64,000 nucleotides of DNA from Rickettsia endosymbiont of Cardiosporidium cionae (GCF_015476335.1 NZ_JADAQY010000005.1:158501-222500), one strand, 5' to 3'; counted from the first letter of the stretch, positions 47,809-57,463 are shown. The notes: generated by a model not told the origin, from the letters alone. A program made the numbers and translations.

Positions 47809-48808
47809 AATTTACTAAAAATTCTATGTTCTCTACTGGTGTAGATTTTATTACCCCATGCCCTAAATTGAATATAAAATTCTCCAAATTCACATTAGAC
47901 AGTATATCTTTTGTTTTGTTTTCAATGATATCTTTATTAGTTAATAATACTACTGGATCTAAGTTTCCTTGTACAACAATATTTTGCTGCCATTGCTTTA
48001 TTTTTTCTGTAGTTATAAATTGATCAACTGAAATACAATCTAAATTTTTTATGCTATTTATGTAATTTTCGTATAAGAAACCAGATCCTCTGGGGAATCC
48101 TATTATCGGAATATTAGGATATATATTTTTAATGTTTGATATAATTTTATTGGTAGGTTCTATAACAAATTTCTTATATTCAGATATGCTTAGTATTCCA
48201 GCCCAAGAATCAAATATTTGTAATAGATCTGCTCCTGCTTTTACTTGTCCTAATAGATAATCGATTGTTTTTTCTGTTAAAAGCTCTACCAGTTTATGTG
48301 ATAAATCTGGATTATTTAGAATGAATTTTTTACTTTTAATGAAATCAGTCTTACTTTTACCTTCAATCATATATGTCATTATTGTCCAGGGTGCTCCTGC
48401 AAACCCGATAATTGATTGTTCTTTATTTAATAATGATTTTGTCAGTGTAATAGCTTCATACAAATTGTTAATTTCATCGCTGAAATCTTTATTAATTGAT
48501 ATTAGATCCTGTTCTGATTCAAAGATTCGTAGCTTTGGCCCGTGTGTTTTTTCAAATTCTACTTGCCATCCTAAAAGATAAGGTAATATTAGAATATCTG
48601 AAAAAATTATAGCTATATCCAGTGAGAATCTTGTTAGTGGTTGGATGGTTATTTGTGATGCCAATTTTGGTGTGAGACATAATTTTATGAAATTAGGGTT
48701 TTTTAATCTTATTTCGTTATATTCTGGTAAGTATCTTCCTGCTTGTCTCATGAACCATATAGGTATATTATCTTTTTTTTTTAGGATTTTTAGTATTGAT
48801 GTTCTCAT
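47786..48808 (-). CDS. hemE: Uroporphyrinogen decarboxylase
   Basis: Converts uroporphyrinogen III to coproporphyrinogen III. The 340 aa include both signatures: IPIWFMRQAGRYLPEY at 14-29 and GFAGAPWTIMTYMIEG. The FSDILILPYLLGW acidic substrate site is intact. It heads the minus-strand run hemE-hemH-hemJ-tsaB and borders oriC; in Rickettsia, Caulobacter and Wolbachia-type genomes hemE also lies next to the origin. Confidence 0.97.
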   Translation of the reverse strand: MRTSILKILKKKDNIPIWFMRQAGRYLPEYNEIRLKNPNFIKLCLTPKLASQITIQPLTRFSLDIAIIFSDILILPYLLGWQVEFEKTHGPKLRIFESEQDLISINKDFSDEINNLYEAITLTKSLLNKEQSIIGFAGAPWTIMTYMIEGKSKTDFIKSKKFILNNPDLSHKLVELLTEKTIDYLLGQVKAGADLLQIFDSWAGILSISEYKKFVIEPTNKIISNIKNIYPNIPIIGFPRGSGFLYENYINSIKNLDCISVDQFITTEKIKQWQQNIVVQGNLDPVVLLTNKDIIENKTKDILSNVNLENFIFNLGHGVIKSTPVENIEFLVNYVKEYKS

Positions 48809-49177
48809 AATTTTGTTGTTACTATTATAATATAATACTTATATTGTAGTTTTTGTTGGGGTGTGTATAAGGTATACTAATTTTTATCCACATAATTATC
48901 AACATTAAAACTGATAATTTTTGAGAATTCTTTAGATATATTTTTTTTTATGCACATTATCCACATTTAAATCTTTTTTGTTAATAATTATGTGGATGAA
49001 ATGTTTATTATATCTCATAGATCTTAAGATCATGCATTATACACATTTTTATATGTATAATTTTTATGTACAAAAAATTAACTGTTTTACTTTATTAAGA
49101 AGCAATTACAAGCAAAGCTATGCTTTCTATTTTTGTTTTATGAATTAAAATTATCCACATTATATTGTGAATAAAAA
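48809..49177. other. Probable chromosomal origin of replication (oriC) with DnaA boxes
   Basis: This 369-nt very AT-rich gap lies between divergent hemE and ppsR. Eight sites match or nearly match TTATNCACA: minus 48862-48870 (TTATACACA), plus 48884-48892 (TTATCCACA), plus 48948-48956 (TTATGCACA), plus 48957-48965 (TTATCCACA, abutting the previous), minus 48991-48999 (one mismatch), plus 49037-49045 (TTATACACA), plus 49151-49159 (TTATCCACA), minus 49166-49174 (TTATTCACA). Three are the strong TTATCCACA form. The hemE / RP001-like (ppsR) boundary is the known origin in Rickettsia. By eye, strand composition shifts from A/C-rich to T/G-rich across it. I find no full CtrA site. Confidence 0.88.
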
Positions 49178-49987
49178 ATGAATAAATTAGTATTACATTT
49201 GGTATCAGATTCTTCTGGTCAAACTGTTAAATATATTACCAATACTGCTCTACGAAAATTTAGTAATTTAGATGTTAAAAAATATTATTGGCCACTTATT
49301 AGGAATAGTTTTTCTATAAAATCTATATTTAAGAAAATAGAAAAAAAAAGAGGTATTGTAATATTTACAATATTAAATCAAGAACTTTGTAACGAGTTGT
49401 TAAATTTTTGTACTCAAATTCAAATACCTTGTGTTTCTGTAATAGATCACTTGGTAAATACTATTTCTAGTCATGTAGATATTTCTGTTGATGTAGGTAT
49501 AAAGCATGAGCTTGATAAAGGTTATTTTAAAAAAATTGTTGCGATTAGTTTTACATTAAAACATGATGATGGTCAAAATATTAAAGATTTAGGTGATTCA
49601 GATATAATATTGGTAGGTCCTTCTAGAACATCTAAAACTCCAACTTCTGTTTATCTTTCTTACAATGGATTCAAAACTTCTAACATTCCATTTGTTTATG
49701 GATACCAATTGCCTAAAAAATTATTTTCACTAGTAAACCCAACTATAGTTGGGTTAGTAATTAATCCAACTAGATTAGTTGAAATTAGAAAGCACCGTCT
49801 TGATTTATTGAATGTAAATAAAAATATGAATTATACAGATTTAGATATAATTACGGAAGAATTTCAGGAGATAAATAGACTATGTATAACTAATCATTGG
49901 AAGATTATAGACGTTTCTGAAAGATCTATAGAAGAAACATCTGCTCTCATAATTGCTGAATATTATAAACAAAGACAAAAATATTAA
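49178..49987 (+). CDS. ppsR: PpsR/PDRP-family kinase-pyrophosphorylase
   Basis: Bifunctional serine/threonine kinase and phosphorylase that inactivates and reactivates pyruvate phosphate dikinase or PEP synthase using ADP and Pi. The 269 aa (DUF299) have the starting motif LHLVSDSSGQTVKYI and the P-loop GPSRTSKTPTSVYLS, followed by YGYQLP. The likely client here is ppdK at 25471. It is the first gene right of oriC, equivalent to RP001 in R. prowazekii. It contains an internal 20-nt palindrome at 49736-49755. Confidence 0.93.
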   Translation: MNKLVLHLVSDSSGQTVKYITNTALRKFSNLDVKKYYWPLIRNSFSIKSIFKKIEKKRGIVIFTILNQELCNELLNFCTQIQIPCVSVIDHLVNTISSHVDISVDVGIKHELDKGYFKKIVAISFTLKHDDGQNIKDLGDSDIILVGPSRTSKTPTSVYLSYNGFKTSNIPFVYGYQLPKKLFSLVNPTIVGLVINPTRLVEIRKHRLDLLNVNKNMNYTDLDIITEEFQEINRLCITNHWKIIDVSERSIEETSALIIAEYYKQRQKY

Positions 49988-50154
49988 TTAATTAATATTT
50001 TTATTTACTAAGATATATTATTAAAATATTTTAAGTTTTTTATATTAAAATCCTTTTTATTGTTTATTTTTATTTGCTGGGTTATAATTGAGTGTATAGA
50101 TTTTAGATTTTTAACTTAATTGAAGGTTAGTCAGTTAATATTTGGAGTTAGTTT

Positions 50155-52212
50155 ATGTTAAAGTATAAGAAAATTATTGAACGTTATATGTCGTCCGGGT
50201 GTTCTTTTAATGAAGAGTTAGTTGATAAGGCACTGGATTTTGCTATTCATCATCATGGGTCTCAGCTTAGGGCATCTGGAGAATTTTATTATCAACATCC
50301 TATCGAGGTTGCTTACATTATTTCTCAGATGCAACTTGATACTTGTTCTATAGTTACCGCAATATTGCATGATCTGGTTGAGGATACGGAAATTGAGACC
50401 ATTGATATAGAGAGAATTTTTGGATTAGAAATTGCAAATTTAGTTGATGGAGTAACGAAGCTTACAAAAATGGAGTTTATTCCAGATAATGTTAGGCAAG
50501 CCGAAAATTTTAGAAAATTGCTTTTGGCTATGAGTGGGGATATAAGGGTTTTAATAGTAAAACTTGCAGATAGATTACATAATATGCGTACAATTGATTA
50601 TCTTTCATGTGAAAGAAAGAAGAAGTTGATAGCAATTGAAACTATGGAAATTTACTCTCCTCTCGCTGAAAGAATAGGCATACAAAAAATTAAAACAGAA
50701 TTACAAGATATCAGTTTCAGGATTTTATATCCTGATATTAGAAACTCTATAATTGATCAATTTTTAGATATAGAACAAAATAAAGACCATTTCATAAATA
50801 AAATTATCAAAGATATTACTAGTTTATTGAAATCATCTGGTATTGATAAATTTCAGATACATGGCCGTAAGAAAACTCCTTACTCATCATGGATGAAAAT
50901 GCAACAAAAAAATGTTGGATTAGAACAACTATCTGATATCATAGCTTTTAGGATAATTACTGATACAGTGATAGACTGCTATAAAATACTGGGAGTAATA
51001 CATACCTCATATACTATGGTACCTGGTAATTTCCAGGATTTTATTAGTATACCTAAAAATAATGGTTATAGATCTATCCATACTGTTGTAATTGGACCTT
51101 TTTCACAACGAGTAGAAATACAAATTCGTACCAAATCTATGCATGAAATAGCAGAATTAGGAGTCGCAGCACATTGGATATACAAGCAGAATAATGTTAA
51201 TGCTGCTGATGGCAAGCAGTATTTATGGATTAGGGAATTATTGTCAATATTAGAGCATAACCGTAATCCAGAAGAATTTTTTCATAATACCAAGTTATCA
51301 ATGCATTATGATCAAATTTTTTGTTTTACTCCAAAAGGTTCTATAATAGCACTGCCTCAAGAGGCTACAGTAGTTGATTTTGCGTATGCTGTACATTCTG
51401 ATATAGGAGATTTTTGTCTGGGAGCAGTGATTAACGGTAAGGATGCCAAATTAAATTCTGCATTAAGTAATGGAGATCAAGTTAAAATAATTACTTCAAA
51501 TTGTTACACAATATCTGCAGAATGTGAAAAATTTGTTATTACTGGCAAAGCTCGCAGCGGGATAAGAAAGATATTAAAGTTACAAAGATTTTCTGAATCT
51601 GCATATTTTGGTAAAAATATTGCTTTATTAAAGGAAAATCAAGATGATCTTTTTGTTGATAGTTATAAACAACATAATACGTCACCGCATTTAAGAGAAT
51701 TTTCTGTGCTGGGTTATGATGAATCTTTGTTTGGCAGCAGTGATAGATCAATGTTCAATAACATTAATCTAAGTTCTGTATTAGAAATGAACCAAAATCT
51801 GCCCATATTTAGCAATTTGCCATTGAGTAAATTAAATACATCTAATAGTATGGATAATAGCTATATGTTTTATAGTTCTAAAGAAGCTGTAATTGCTAGT
51901 TACTTAGAAAACCGTGAATCAGTCGATTTTAAAGATGTTTTGGTTGTAGATAATTGTAGTGAATATTCTAATTCATCTATATTCAAGGTGAAGATGTTTA
52001 TTTTAAATAAGCCTAGAACTTTTGATATTATAATTTCTACTATTTCTAGGTATTATGTTCATATCGTTAACATGAGTGTGATAGATTGTAATACCGGTTT
52101 TTTTGAAATATTATTTGATTTAGAGGTAGATTTATCCTATCAGATAGAACAAATGTTCAATTATCTCAGGTTACACCGTATCGTAGAGCGTATATCCTAT
52201 GTTGAATGTTAA
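50155..52212 (+). CDS. spoT: RelA/SpoT homologue, full-length bifunctional (p)ppGpp synthetase/hydrolase
   Basis: Makes and breaks (p)ppGpp in the stringent response. The 685-aa protein is complete. The HD hydrolase domain has H..HDLVEDT and LADRLHNMRT. The synthetase domain has GRKKTPYSSWMKM, DIIAFRII, NNGYRSIHT and EIQIRTKSMHEIAELGVAAHW. TGS (CFTPKGSIIALPQEATVVDFAYAVH, in outline) is followed by a linker and a C-terminal ACT-like segment. Both catalytic domains appear intact. This contrasts with the split spoT fragments in Rickettsia. acpS follows after 27 nt, the usual alphaproteobacterial neighbourhood. Confidence 0.95.
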   Translation: MLKYKKIIERYMSSGCSFNEELVDKALDFAIHHHGSQLRASGEFYYQHPIEVAYIISQMQLDTCSIVTAILHDLVEDTEIETIDIERIFGLEIANLVDGVTKLTKMEFIPDNVRQAENFRKLLLAMSGDIRVLIVKLADRLHNMRTIDYLSCERKKKLIAIETMEIYSPLAERIGIQKIKTELQDISFRILYPDIRNSIIDQFLDIEQNKDHFINKIIKDITSLLKSSGIDKFQIHGRKKTPYSSWMKMQQKNVGLEQLSDIIAFRIITDTVIDCYKILGVIHTSYTMVPGNFQDFISIPKNNGYRSIHTVVIGPFSQRVEIQIRTKSMHEIAELGVAAHWIYKQNNVNAADGKQYLWIRELLSILEHNRNPEEFFHNTKLSMHYDQIFCFTPKGSIIALPQEATVVDFAYAVHSDIGDFCLGAVINGKDAKLNSALSNGDQVKIITSNCYTISAECEKFVITGKARSGIRKILKLQRFSESAYFGKNIALLKENQDDLFVDSYKQHNTSPHLREFSVLGYDESLFGSSDRSMFNNINLSSVLEMNQNLPIFSNLPLSKLNTSNSMDNSYMFYSSKEAVIASYLENRESVDFKDVLVVDNCSEYSNSSIFKVKMFILNKPRTFDIIISTISRYYVHIVNMSVIDCNTGFFEILFDLEVDLSYQIEQMFNYLRLHRIVERISYVEC

Positions 52213-52239
52213 TTTTAAAATATAGTAGTTATTGATTAA

Positions 52240-52626
52240 ATGATACTAGGCATAGGTACAGATATTGTTAGTATAGATAGAATCAGCAATATATATTGTA
52301 TATATAGAAAAAAATTTCTTACAAAATTATTGCATAGTAAAGAACTGCTCTATTATGATGATATATCTGGTTTCAATTATAAAATGGCTTATATAGCTAA
52401 AAGATTTGCTGCTAAAGAGGCTGTAGCAAAGGCGTTATACAATGGTATAGGTAGAAAAAATGGTCCTAATTTTCGTGAGATAGCAGTGTTAAATGATGAT
52501 TTAGGTAAACCTTTTGTAGTAATTGATAAAGATTATTTAGTTAATTTTAATTATAGGTTTAATATTTCATTATCTGATGAAAAGTCATTTGCTATTGCTA
52601 TGGTTGTAGTGACTATTGATCAATAG
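52240..52626 (+). CDS. acpS: Holo-[acyl-carrier-protein] synthase
   Basis: Transfers 4'-phosphopantetheine from CoA to ACP. The 128 aa start MILGIGTDIVSIDRI with the metal Asp in GTDIV, and contain YIAKRFAAKEAVAKAL with the catalytic Glu of FAAKEA. Length is standard. Lies 27 nt after the rsh gene and 41 nt before murC, all on the plus strand, so a common transcript is likely. Confidence 0.95.
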   Translation: MILGIGTDIVSIDRISNIYCIYRKKFLTKLLHSKELLYYDDISGFNYKMAYIAKRFAAKEAVAKALYNGIGRKNGPNFREIAVLNDDLGKPFVVIDKDYLVNFNYRFNISLSDEKSFAIAMVVVTIDQ

Positions 52627-52667
52627 GGCCTTGTCTTAGTTAAATATAAATATAAGTCATATATCTC

Positions 52668-54092
52668 ATGAACAACATTTGTAGCAATCAAAATGATAAT
52701 TATTCTGGTCAATTTAGGTTAGCTCACATCATCGGAATAGGAGGCATAGGTATGAGTGGAATTGCAGAAATTATGTTTAGGCTTGGATATGCTATACAAG
52801 GTTCTGATATCTCACACAGTGAGAATATTGATAGGTTAAGACTTTTTTCGATTAAAATATTCAATAATCATGATCCGCAGAATATTGAGGGCGTATCTTG
52901 TGTGATAATTTCATCTGCTATTCAAGATGATAATATAGAGTTGAAAGCAGCTAAATTATTAGGTATCCCTGTTATTCAGAGGTACGAAGCATTGTCAGAA
53001 ATCATAAAAAATAAATGTTCAATTGCGGTATCAGGTTCCCATGGTAAAACTACTACTACTTCTTTAATTTCTTCGTTATTTGAGTATTCAAATATTTCTA
53101 TTACTACTGTCAATGGCGGTATTAATCAGGATAAAAATACTAATATTTGTTTTGGTAATAGTAATTATATGATCGTTGAAGCAGACGAATCTGATGGTAC
53201 ATTCGTTAAGATTCCTGTCTATTTGTCAGTTGTGACCAATATAGATTATGAACATATAGATTTTTACAGTGAATTTAATAACTTACTTGATGCTTTTGAA
53301 AAATTTATCGGTAATTCTTCAATATCAGTAGTATGTATAGATAATTTATTCATACGTAATATTTTGCTAAAAAATACCAACTTCAATCATGTTATCACTT
53401 ATGCAATAGATTCAGAGGATGCTTTGATTAAAGCTTATAATATAGAATTATATTCTTATCACTCTATATTTGATATAGTTATAAAACATAACAAATACAC
53501 AGGAGCTTTATTAGAAAAACGAGTCATATTATCTATACCAGGTAGGCATAATATATTGAATGCATTAGCAGCTGTAGGAGCTTATTTAGTAATGGGGTTT
53601 GGATTCGATGTTGTTAGAAAAGCTTTGCAAAATTTTCAAGGAGTAAAGCGTAGATTTAATAAAATCTTGGATTATAAAGGAGCATCTATTATAGATGATT
53701 ATGCACATCATCCTTCTGAAATAGCTGCAACTTTGTCTGTAGCACGTAATATCATAAATGAAACCGGATCTGCTGGTAGGTTAATAGCTATTATACAGCC
53801 TCATCGCTATTCTAGGGTTTTTAATTTATTAGATAGTTTTATTGAAAGTGTTAGAGACGCAGATCAAGTATATATTACCGAAATATATTCAGCAGGAGAA
53901 AAAATAATTAATAATTTTGATATATCATTAGTAATTTCAAAAATGTTAAAATTACATTATAAAGCATATTTAATAAAATTAGATGCTATAATTGATCTAA
54001 TTAGAAATACTGCTCAGAGGGGGGATGTATTTATTTTGATGGGCGCTGGTAGTATAGGTTATATATCACAAAAAATAGTTGAAGAGATATAA
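52668..54092 (+). CDS. murC: UDP-N-acetylmuramate--L-alanine ligase
   Basis: Adds L-Ala to UDP-MurNAc in peptidoglycan synthesis. The 474-aa Mur ligase has the Rossmann GIGGIGMSGIAEI, ATP loop SGSHGKTTTTSL, EADESDGTF, DYEHIDFY and PGRHNILNALAA. C-terminal DDYAHHPSEI and QPHRYSR are typical MurC signatures. murB follows 59 nt downstream. Other division/cell-wall cluster genes (murG, ddl, ftsQ) are missing from this position. Confidence 0.97.
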   Translation: MNNICSNQNDNYSGQFRLAHIIGIGGIGMSGIAEIMFRLGYAIQGSDISHSENIDRLRLFSIKIFNNHDPQNIEGVSCVIISSAIQDDNIELKAAKLLGIPVIQRYEALSEIIKNKCSIAVSGSHGKTTTTSLISSLFEYSNISITTVNGGINQDKNTNICFGNSNYMIVEADESDGTFVKIPVYLSVVTNIDYEHIDFYSEFNNLLDAFEKFIGNSSISVVCIDNLFIRNILLKNTNFNHVITYAIDSEDALIKAYNIELYSYHSIFDIVIKHNKYTGALLEKRVILSIPGRHNILNALAAVGAYLVMGFGFDVVRKALQNFQGVKRRFNKILDYKGASIIDDYAHHPSEIAATLSVARNIINETGSAGRLIAIIQPHRYSRVFNLLDSFIESVRDADQVYITEIYSAGEKIINNFDISLVISKMLKLHYKAYLIKLDAIIDLIRNTAQRGDVFILMGAGSIGYISQKIVEEI

Positions 54093-54151
54093 TGACTTAT
54101 TTTATTAGTTAAATATGATTTACTGTGTATGTAACTTACTTAATTTAATGA

Positions 54152-55087
54152 ATGTTGATAATAAAAAATAAAAGTTGTAATAGGTCTATGGAGGATTATA
54201 ATGGTCTATTCAGCAATATATCTGGTAAATACCGGTATAATTACAATATATCACACAATAATAGGTTTAAGATTGGAGGTAATGCTGATGTGTTCTTTCA
54301 GCCTAAAAATCTGAAAGATTTACAGAAGTTTTTTTATAATAATAAATTATCGTTTCCTATCAGTATTATAGGCGCAGGATCTAATATTTTAGTTAGCAAT
54401 GCAGGAATTTCTGGGATAGTAATAAGATTATCTAATGCATTTTCAACTATTAAATTTATCGATGAAAATAAGTTATTTGTTGGTGCAGGTTGCTTAAATT
54501 ATAATTTGGTTAAATTTGCACAATTATATTCAGTAAAAAATTTTGAATTTTTAATAGGCATCCCAGGTACTGTGGGTGGAGGCATAGCAATGAATGCAGG
54601 TGCTTATGGAAGAGAATTTAAAGATATTATACTTTCAGTTCAAGCTATGGATTATTTTGGCAATATAGTGACTTATAGTAACGAAGAATGTGGTTTTGGG
54701 TACCGTTCTAATAGATTGAGTGATAGTTTAATTTATACAGGGGCTGTGTTGAAAGTTGACTTTGGTAATATAGATGATATTAACCAAAAGATAAGCTATA
54801 TTTCTTATATGAGATCTAGTTCCCAGCCTATTAATAGTAAGACTATTGGAAGTTTTTTTAAGAATCCTAGGGATATTCCAGCATGGAAATTGATTGATAA
54901 TTTAGGATTAAGAGGTAAATCTATAGGAGAGGCTTCAGTTTCAAAATTACACTGTAATTTTATTGTAAATCTTGGTAATGCAAGTTCATCAGATATTATA
55001 TCTTTAGCTAATTTAATAATTTCAAAAGTTAGTTCTCATTATAATATTGACTTAAAGTTGGAGGTAAAAAAAATTGGTATTTTTTAG
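54152..55087 (+). CDS. murB: UDP-N-acetylenolpyruvoylglucosamine reductase
   Basis: FAD enzyme giving UDP-MurNAc. The 311 aa include HNNRFKIGGNADVFF, ISIIGAGSNIL, GIPGTVGGGIAMNAGAYG with the FAD loop, GFGYRSNRL (substrate Arg) and GSFFKNPRDIPAWKLI (active Ser). The proton-donor Ser is in place. The first ATG (54152) or an in-frame ATG at 54188 could be used; the second would trim 12 residues without family similarity. It is convergent with gpsA (59 nt apart). Confidence 0.94.
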   Translation: MLIIKNKSCNRSMEDYNGLFSNISGKYRYNYNISHNNRFKIGGNADVFFQPKNLKDLQKFFYNNKLSFPISIIGAGSNILVSNAGISGIVIRLSNAFSTIKFIDENKLFVGAGCLNYNLVKFAQLYSVKNFEFLIGIPGTVGGGIAMNAGAYGREFKDIILSVQAMDYFGNIVTYSNEECGFGYRSNRLSDSLIYTGAVLKVDFGNIDDINQKISYISYMRSSSQPINSKTIGSFFKNPRDIPAWKLIDNLGLRGKSIGEASVSKLHCNFIVNLGNASSSDIISLANLIISKVSSHYNIDLKLEVKKIGIF

Positions 55088-55146
55088 CAAGAACACCTGT
55101 GAACTTATGTCTTTTAAAGGCGAAGATATGAGAAGCTTAGCATTTT

Positions 55147-56100
55147 TTAGTTGTTCGTAGGGTAATCACATATTAGTGATACTACGGAGTTAATTATAGG
55201 TATATTAAGATCAGTTTTTAGTAATTGTCTAATAGCTTTGGATGCTTCTACACCTTCCACAATCTTTGGGTATTCTAATAGAAATTTTCTACTATAATTA
55301 CTGCGATGGAATTCATATCCAAATTGGATGTTACGCGATTTACTAGAGTAATTCGTCAATATTAGATCACCTATTATTGCAGGTTGTAATATATTTATGC
55401 TTTTACCTCCTAAAGCAATCGATATTATTTCTATTTCTCTAAGAGAATTAGTAATTAAGGTTGCTTTTGTGTTCTCCCCTTCTTTTTTTGCAAGCATGAT
55501 ACCACTTTTAATAGCTAAAATATTTTTTACTATCGATGCAATTTGTATAGTGATAATATCGTTACAACTTATCATTTCAAAATTTTCTGTGCTGAAGTTA
55601 TTAAGTATCGTATTGATTAATGTAATATCATTCGCTGCTATAGTTGTAGAGCTATAAAGGTTTTTTGCTACTTCACATGCTAGATTAGGCCCTGCTATGA
55701 ATAAAAAATTACTGGTTAGATCTCTCTGTATTTTGGTTGACATAAGTTCTATAGGATCTAGAGAAATACCTTTAGTAGCAATCAGTAGTAATGTATTTGT
55801 GTGCAGGGATAAATTCTTTAATTTGTCGATGGTAGTAGAAAATGCTTTAGAAGGCACTGCTATTATTATTAATTCTGAATCTTTTACATGATGTATATCA
55901 TTTGTGGCTCTGATATTTTGTGATAGCGGGATGTTATTGAGATATATGCTGTTGATATGATGATTATTAATATCTGCCAATGTTCTGGGATTTTCTGTAT
56001 ATAATAAAATTTCTCTTCTTTGGTCTATTCTAGCAAAATGGCAAGCTAGTGCTGTCCCCCAGCTTCCAGCTCCATATATCAGTATTTTCTTAAATTCCAT
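55147..56100 (-). CDS. gpsA: Glycerol-3-phosphate dehydrogenase [NAD(P)+]
   Basis: Reduces dihydroxyacetone phosphate to sn-glycerol-3-phosphate for phospholipids. The 317 aa have the dinucleotide motif IYGAGSWGTALACHFAR, PSKAF, ATKGI, GPNLACEVAKNL, and the catalytic lysine of IVKNILAIKSGI. It is full length. With plsX apparently missing from its usual cluster, the route by which G3P is acylated is an open point. It starts 11 nt after mtaB on the same strand. Confidence 0.95.
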   Translation of the reverse strand: MEFKKILIYGAGSWGTALACHFARIDQRREILLYTENPRTLADINNHHINSIYLNNIPLSQNIRATNDIHHVKDSELIIIAVPSKAFSTTIDKLKNLSLHTNTLLLIATKGISLDPIELMSTKIQRDLTSNFLFIAGPNLACEVAKNLYSSTTIAANDITLINTILNNFSTENFEMISCNDIITIQIASIVKNILAIKSGIMLAKKEGENTKATLITNSLREIEIISIALGGKSINILQPAIIGDLILTNYSSKSRNIQFGYEFHRSNYSRKFLLEYPKIVEGVEASKAIRQLLKTDLNIPIINSVVSLICDYPTNN

Positions 56101-56111
56101 TTTTTTATATC

Positions 56112-57395
56112 TTAGTAAGAAATATTGTATTGCTTGATTGGTAGTATTTTCATTTTATTATTATTGACTGAAGCTAATTTTGCTTTTAGGATGCTTCCAA
56201 TTTCAAATTCTTCCTCTAATTGAACAGGAATAAAATTTTCTGTATGTGCTATATTATTCTGTTCTACTAATAATTCAACATTTTCTCCTATATTTTTTTT
56301 TAAGAATTTTTTTAATTGTTGATCACTATCTTGTTTCAATTGATTAGCTCTATATTTAATAATTTCCTTTGTTATTTGTGGCATTCTGGATGCCGGTGTA
56401 CCATCTCTTTTAGAATATGGAAATATGTGTAAATACTGTAAATCGGCTTTCATTATTAAATTTCTGGTATTCTCGAACATTGTATCATTTTCCGTAGGAA
56501 ATCCTACTATTATATCAGCGCCAAATGCTATATTACTACGATATTTTCTGAGGTGTTGACAAAAATCAATAACTTGCTCATGAGTATGTCTGCGTTTCAT
56601 GCGTTTTAGTATCATATTATCGCCAGATTGTAAACTTATATGTATATGAGGCATAATTCTGTAGTTGGTAGCTATCAGGTTAAACAAATCTTGATCTATT
56701 TCTGCTACATCTATTGAGGAGAGTCTTAGTCTGTTTAGCTTTGGTATCATTAATAATATTCTTTTGATCATTTGCGCTAAAGTGGGTTGCCCTGGCAAAT
56801 CTTGTCCATAGCTTGTTACATTAATTCCGGTGAATACAACTTCTTTGTATCCTCCATCTAGCAATATGTTTATTTGTTTGGCTATTGCTTCAATCGGTAC
56901 AGATCTACTATTACCTCTTGCGTATGGTATTTTACAAAAGGTGCATCTGTGATCACAACCATTTTGTATTTGTATAAATGCTCTTGATTTTCCTTGAAAT
57001 TCTTTGATAATGTTATCTGTTGATATGGCTTTTACAGACATAATATCTTGTACAGAGACTGCGTTTATTGGTGATGATTCATCTAATTGATAATATTTAC
57101 TATGTAGTTTTTCTTCATTACCAATGACTTTTGTAACTTCAGGCATGGATTGAAAAGATTCAGGATCAACTTGTGCAGCGCAGCCAGTAACTATAATTTT
57201 CTTTTCAGGAAATTTTTTTTTGAGTTGTCTTATTTTTTTTTTAGCCTCTTCTTCAGCAGATTTTGTTACTGCACAACTATTGATTACTATTAAATTATCT
57301 GAATCATTCAATAATTTTAGCTGATTTTTTATGATTTCACTTTCATATATATTCAAACGACACCCAAAAGTTACTACTTTGTTATATTTTATCAT
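56112..57395 (-). CDS. mtaB: tRNA t6A37 methylthiotransferase MtaB
   Basis: Radical-SAM enzyme converting t6A37 to ms2t6A37. The 427-aa protein has UPF0004 cysteines (TFGCRLN, NSCAVT, TGCAAQ), the radical cluster CDHRCTFCKIPYARG, and a C-terminal TRAM domain. GCRLN with Arg, and SCAVT, are MtaB-type rather than MiaB-type (compare miaB at 20971). It sits between gpsA and dapF, an arrangement seen in alphaproteobacteria. Confidence 0.92.
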   Translation of the reverse strand: MIKYNKVVTFGCRLNIYESEIIKNQLKLLNDSDNLIVINSCAVTKSAEEEAKKKIRQLKKKFPEKKIIVTGCAAQVDPESFQSMPEVTKVIGNEEKLHSKYYQLDESSPINAVSVQDIMSVKAISTDNIIKEFQGKSRAFIQIQNGCDHRCTFCKIPYARGNSRSVPIEAIAKQINILLDGGYKEVVFTGINVTSYGQDLPGQPTLAQMIKRILLMIPKLNRLRLSSIDVAEIDQDLFNLIATNYRIMPHIHISLQSGDNMILKRMKRRHTHEQVIDFCQHLRKYRSNIAFGADIIVGFPTENDTMFENTRNLIMKADLQYLHIFPYSKRDGTPASRMPQITKEIIKYRANQLKQDSDQQLKKFLKKNIGENVELLVEQNNIAHTENFIPVQLEEEFEIGSILKAKLASVNNNKMKILPIKQYNISY

Positions 57396-57463
57396 AGATA
57401 ACCTAATTTATATCTTAAGATTTTTATACAGATATTATCTGTATTTATGCATTACTAATCAAA

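Noticed and set aside
48821..49180. Possible CtrA boxes (TTAA-N7-TTAA) in the origin
   Set aside because: TTAA words are present but none has the 7-nt spacing; AT-richness explains them.
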